DNA from: Kudoa neothunni
Taxonomy: Eukaryota > Cnidaria
DNA length: 64,000 nt
Direction: 5' to 3'
Assembly: GCA_964304625.1 (NCBI GenBank)
Contig: OZ199838.1
Coordinates: forward strand, 11,594,001-11,658,000
The position numbers were made by a program, and so were the translations under genes. The notes beneath the pieces were generated by a model that made no database searches, was not told the origin of the DNA, and saw only the letters and a list, made by a program, of their open reading frames with translations. Positions within the stretch are counted from its first letter, which is position 1. Every line of letters starts with the position of its first letter. Positions 62,327 to 64,000 of the stretch are shown piece after piece.

Positions 62327-62859
62327 ATGTCTATTTTATATTATCTGAAGAATAAATATCTGTTTTACACAAAGACTCCAGTAGTAAATGGAGCATGCGC
62401 AACTGTATGCAATATAGGAAACAACTGATTATCCGGAAATGAAGCTGTTTAAAGGACATTCTGAGCTTAATTAAGGTTTTATTGCAATTAACTATTGAAA
62501 AATATTCGATAAACCGATATTTCGTTGACCTAAAAAATATAAATATAAATGTATTTAAAAATTTTATACTACATAGAAATAAAACATTAATTAAATAAAA
62601 TCTAAATTAAAATATTAAATTTTTTTTCGTCTTTCTTCATTATAGATTCTAATTAAGATTTCCAGTCAGACACAACATCATCGCTCACGGTACTAGAATC
62701 TCCATGAAAGTTAAATCTATCCAAACTCACTTAACCAACAGATTCACAGAAAGAGTCAAACAACTTGACAACCAAGGAAAATTATTTGATAAAAAACATC
62801 CACTCATTAAAAACTATTCTCAAGATCATATGGAATTATATCACACTTTTTGGAAATAA
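62327..62859 (+). CDS. Possible three-exon small protein, unrecognised
   Basis: Suggested exons are 62327-62380, 62418-62446 and 62658-62859, giving 94 residues with in-frame junctions. A TTTTCTTTTAG acceptor lies 6 nt before the ATG, as at other genes here. The first exon encodes MSILYYLKNKYLFYTKTP, the second ETTDYPEMK, and the last a basic segment that includes FPVRHNIIAHGTRISMKVKS and ends MELYHTFWK. The third exon is more balanced in composition than random AT-rich frames, which is the main argument that it is coding. The 37-nt first intron is short even for this window, and the second donor (GTTTAAAG) is poor. I do not recognise the protein; a small mitochondrial protein is only a guess. 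Confidence 0.35.
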
Positions 62860-63109
62860 TAATGAACGGCCAGTTAACTACGATGAATAACTGACGACAC
62901 CTGAATGCTAATAAATTCATGCTCAACGTCTGAATACGTTGTCATTAATAGCCTAAATAGTTTAGTTGGAAGGAGTTTTAAGCCTGTGATTTAAAACAGA
63001 AAAGTCATTAGCGAGACACTTTCTTTTCTAACGATTTCTGCGTGTGCGAAAACTAAACATAATCGATAGCAAATGATTTATAAATTTAAGCTACTCTCTA
63101 CTTCTACTC

Positions 63110-64000
63110 TAGATGGCATCTTGAGAAAGAAAAAGGATATGCTTGTAACTAATGAAACAGGCTTGGTTCCTTCCAAGAGAAAAATATCTTAAATAGAGTT
63201 CAAATAATGAATCTATATTTTAGTATATGACTGGATGAACTTATTGAGATCCAAAAAATTGAATTATCTACCTATGCCATCATCTAAAAAAGACCAATTG
63301 GCAAAAGAATTAAACCTAAGCGTAGTGGTGATGCTTATATTAACTCAAGTGTTGTAGAAAATTGGCATTCTAAATTGGATGATTAAGTTAAAGGTTACAA
63401 CGATGGCTGTATCTATAATCTTGACGAAACTGCACCATTTCACCAATAACAAAAAGGGACATTATTTTTAATGGTGTGTTTGGATGTTTTTAAAGAATAG
63501 CTATGTTTTGTGGATAGAAAAAAAATTTAAAACGGAGTTATTGTTTTATTGTGTGCATCTATGCCCGGATAACGCATTAAACCTCTTGTGACTGGAAATC
63601 ACAAAAGACCTCGCTGTTTTAAAAAGGCTAAAACATTTCTAGTAAAATCCGAATCAAGCAGGAAGGAATGGATGGCTAGGGTAATATTTTAGTAATATCT
63701 TTCTAATTTTAACAGTATATTAAAAATTAAGAACAAGGAAGTTTTTCTATTTCTTAATAATACCATTTGCAAACCCTAAATTCAATTGTCCAATACCTCT
63801 CCTGTATTTCTTCAAAAAAAATTTGACTAACGTTTTTCAAAGAATACTGTATTTAACTGCTTCAGAAAATGTGGATTTCCTGCAGCCGGTGAATGCGAAC
63901 GTTCATCCAATATCAATATAAGCAGTACATAATTCTCAAGTGAAATTTTCGAGAAGACTCAAGAAGAAACCATTCCGCCTACATCAAAACACTTTGACGA
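63110..64000 (+). mobile_element. Decayed pogo/Tigger (CENP-B-like) transposon, cut by window end
   Basis: In order on the plus strand: a helix-turn-helix-like stretch near 63110-63300, SSVVENWHSKLDD and GYNDGCIYNLDETAPFHQ near 63340-63450 (first catalytic motif, Y...DIYNADETGLF), IKPLVTGNHKRPRCFKKAKT near 63580-63640 (family: LKPLVIGKSKKPRCFK), VFLFLNNTICKP near 63740 (family: LLFLDNAPSHP, catalytic Asp replaced by Asn), and NCFRKCGFPAAGECERSS near 63860 (family C-terminus: NCFRKAGF). Several frame changes and stops and a deletion before the C-terminal part make it inactive. The right end lies beyond the window. Confidence 0.75.

Noticed and set aside
1-64000. Retroviral, LTR, Polinton-like elements and CRISPR arrays
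   Set aside because: No reverse transcriptase, integrase, capsid or polymerase B motif, no long direct terminal repeats and no regularly spaced repeats were recognised.

Overview
The window is a gene-poor, very AT-rich stretch of an animal nuclear genome. It holds recognisable genes for an importin-beta-like karyopherin, RNA polymerase II subunit RPB2, two carnosine N-methyltransferase-like proteins, a posterior-Hox-like homeobox protein, the glutamate-cysteine ligase catalytic subunit and an E2F transcription factor. An antennapedia-superclass homeodomain together with E2F points to a metazoan. The introns are mostly about 40-75 nt with GT...TAG ends, protein divergence is high, and a polypyrimidine-AG acceptor sits just upstream of most start codons. 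This suggests a fast-evolving animal with a streamlined genome, of the orthonectid, larvacean or similar kind, probably with spliced-leader trans-splicing. The species assignment is inference only.

Layout: 1-5.8 kb has no gene but carries a 1.6-kb inverted-repeat element. A two-transmembrane surface protein resembling a degenerate CD39/ENTPD ectoenzyme lies at 5.8-7.84 kb (minus). From 8.8 to 15.8 kb there are short inverted-repeat elements and remnants of MULE-like and Merlin-like DNA transposons. The importin-like gene is at 17.46-20.67 kb (plus), followed by an internally deleted pogo/Tigger element at 21.46-22.80 kb. RPB2 is at 24.7-28.4 kb (plus). A tandem pair of CARNMT1-like methyltransferase genes lies at 29.7-32.7 kb (minus). 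From 34 to 40 kb the window is transposon territory: a foldback element, a hAT-type element with a near-perfect 8-bp target duplication, and a piggyBac remnant. The homeobox gene is at 42.8-45.1 kb (plus). Glutamate-cysteine ligase, 13 exons, is at 49.9-52.5 kb (minus). A TTAA-flanked element sits at 54-55 kb. E2F, six exons, is at 56.7-58.96 kb (minus). A possible three-exon small gene is at 62.3-62.9 kb, and a pogo/Tigger remnant runs to the window end.

The genes do not form one pathway; they are unlinked housekeeping and regulatory genes separated by transposon debris. Observations that most merit a second look are the consistent acceptor just upstream of start codons, the CARNMT duplicate that lost its SAM-binding glycines but kept the intron positions, the homeobox gene whose homeodomain is split by one extra base in an A8 run, and the ENTPD-like protein whose nucleotide-binding motifs have decayed while topology and disulfide-type cysteines persist. 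All splice sites were placed by eye from reading frame, GT/AG and protein similarity recalled from memory; no alignment or RNA evidence was available.
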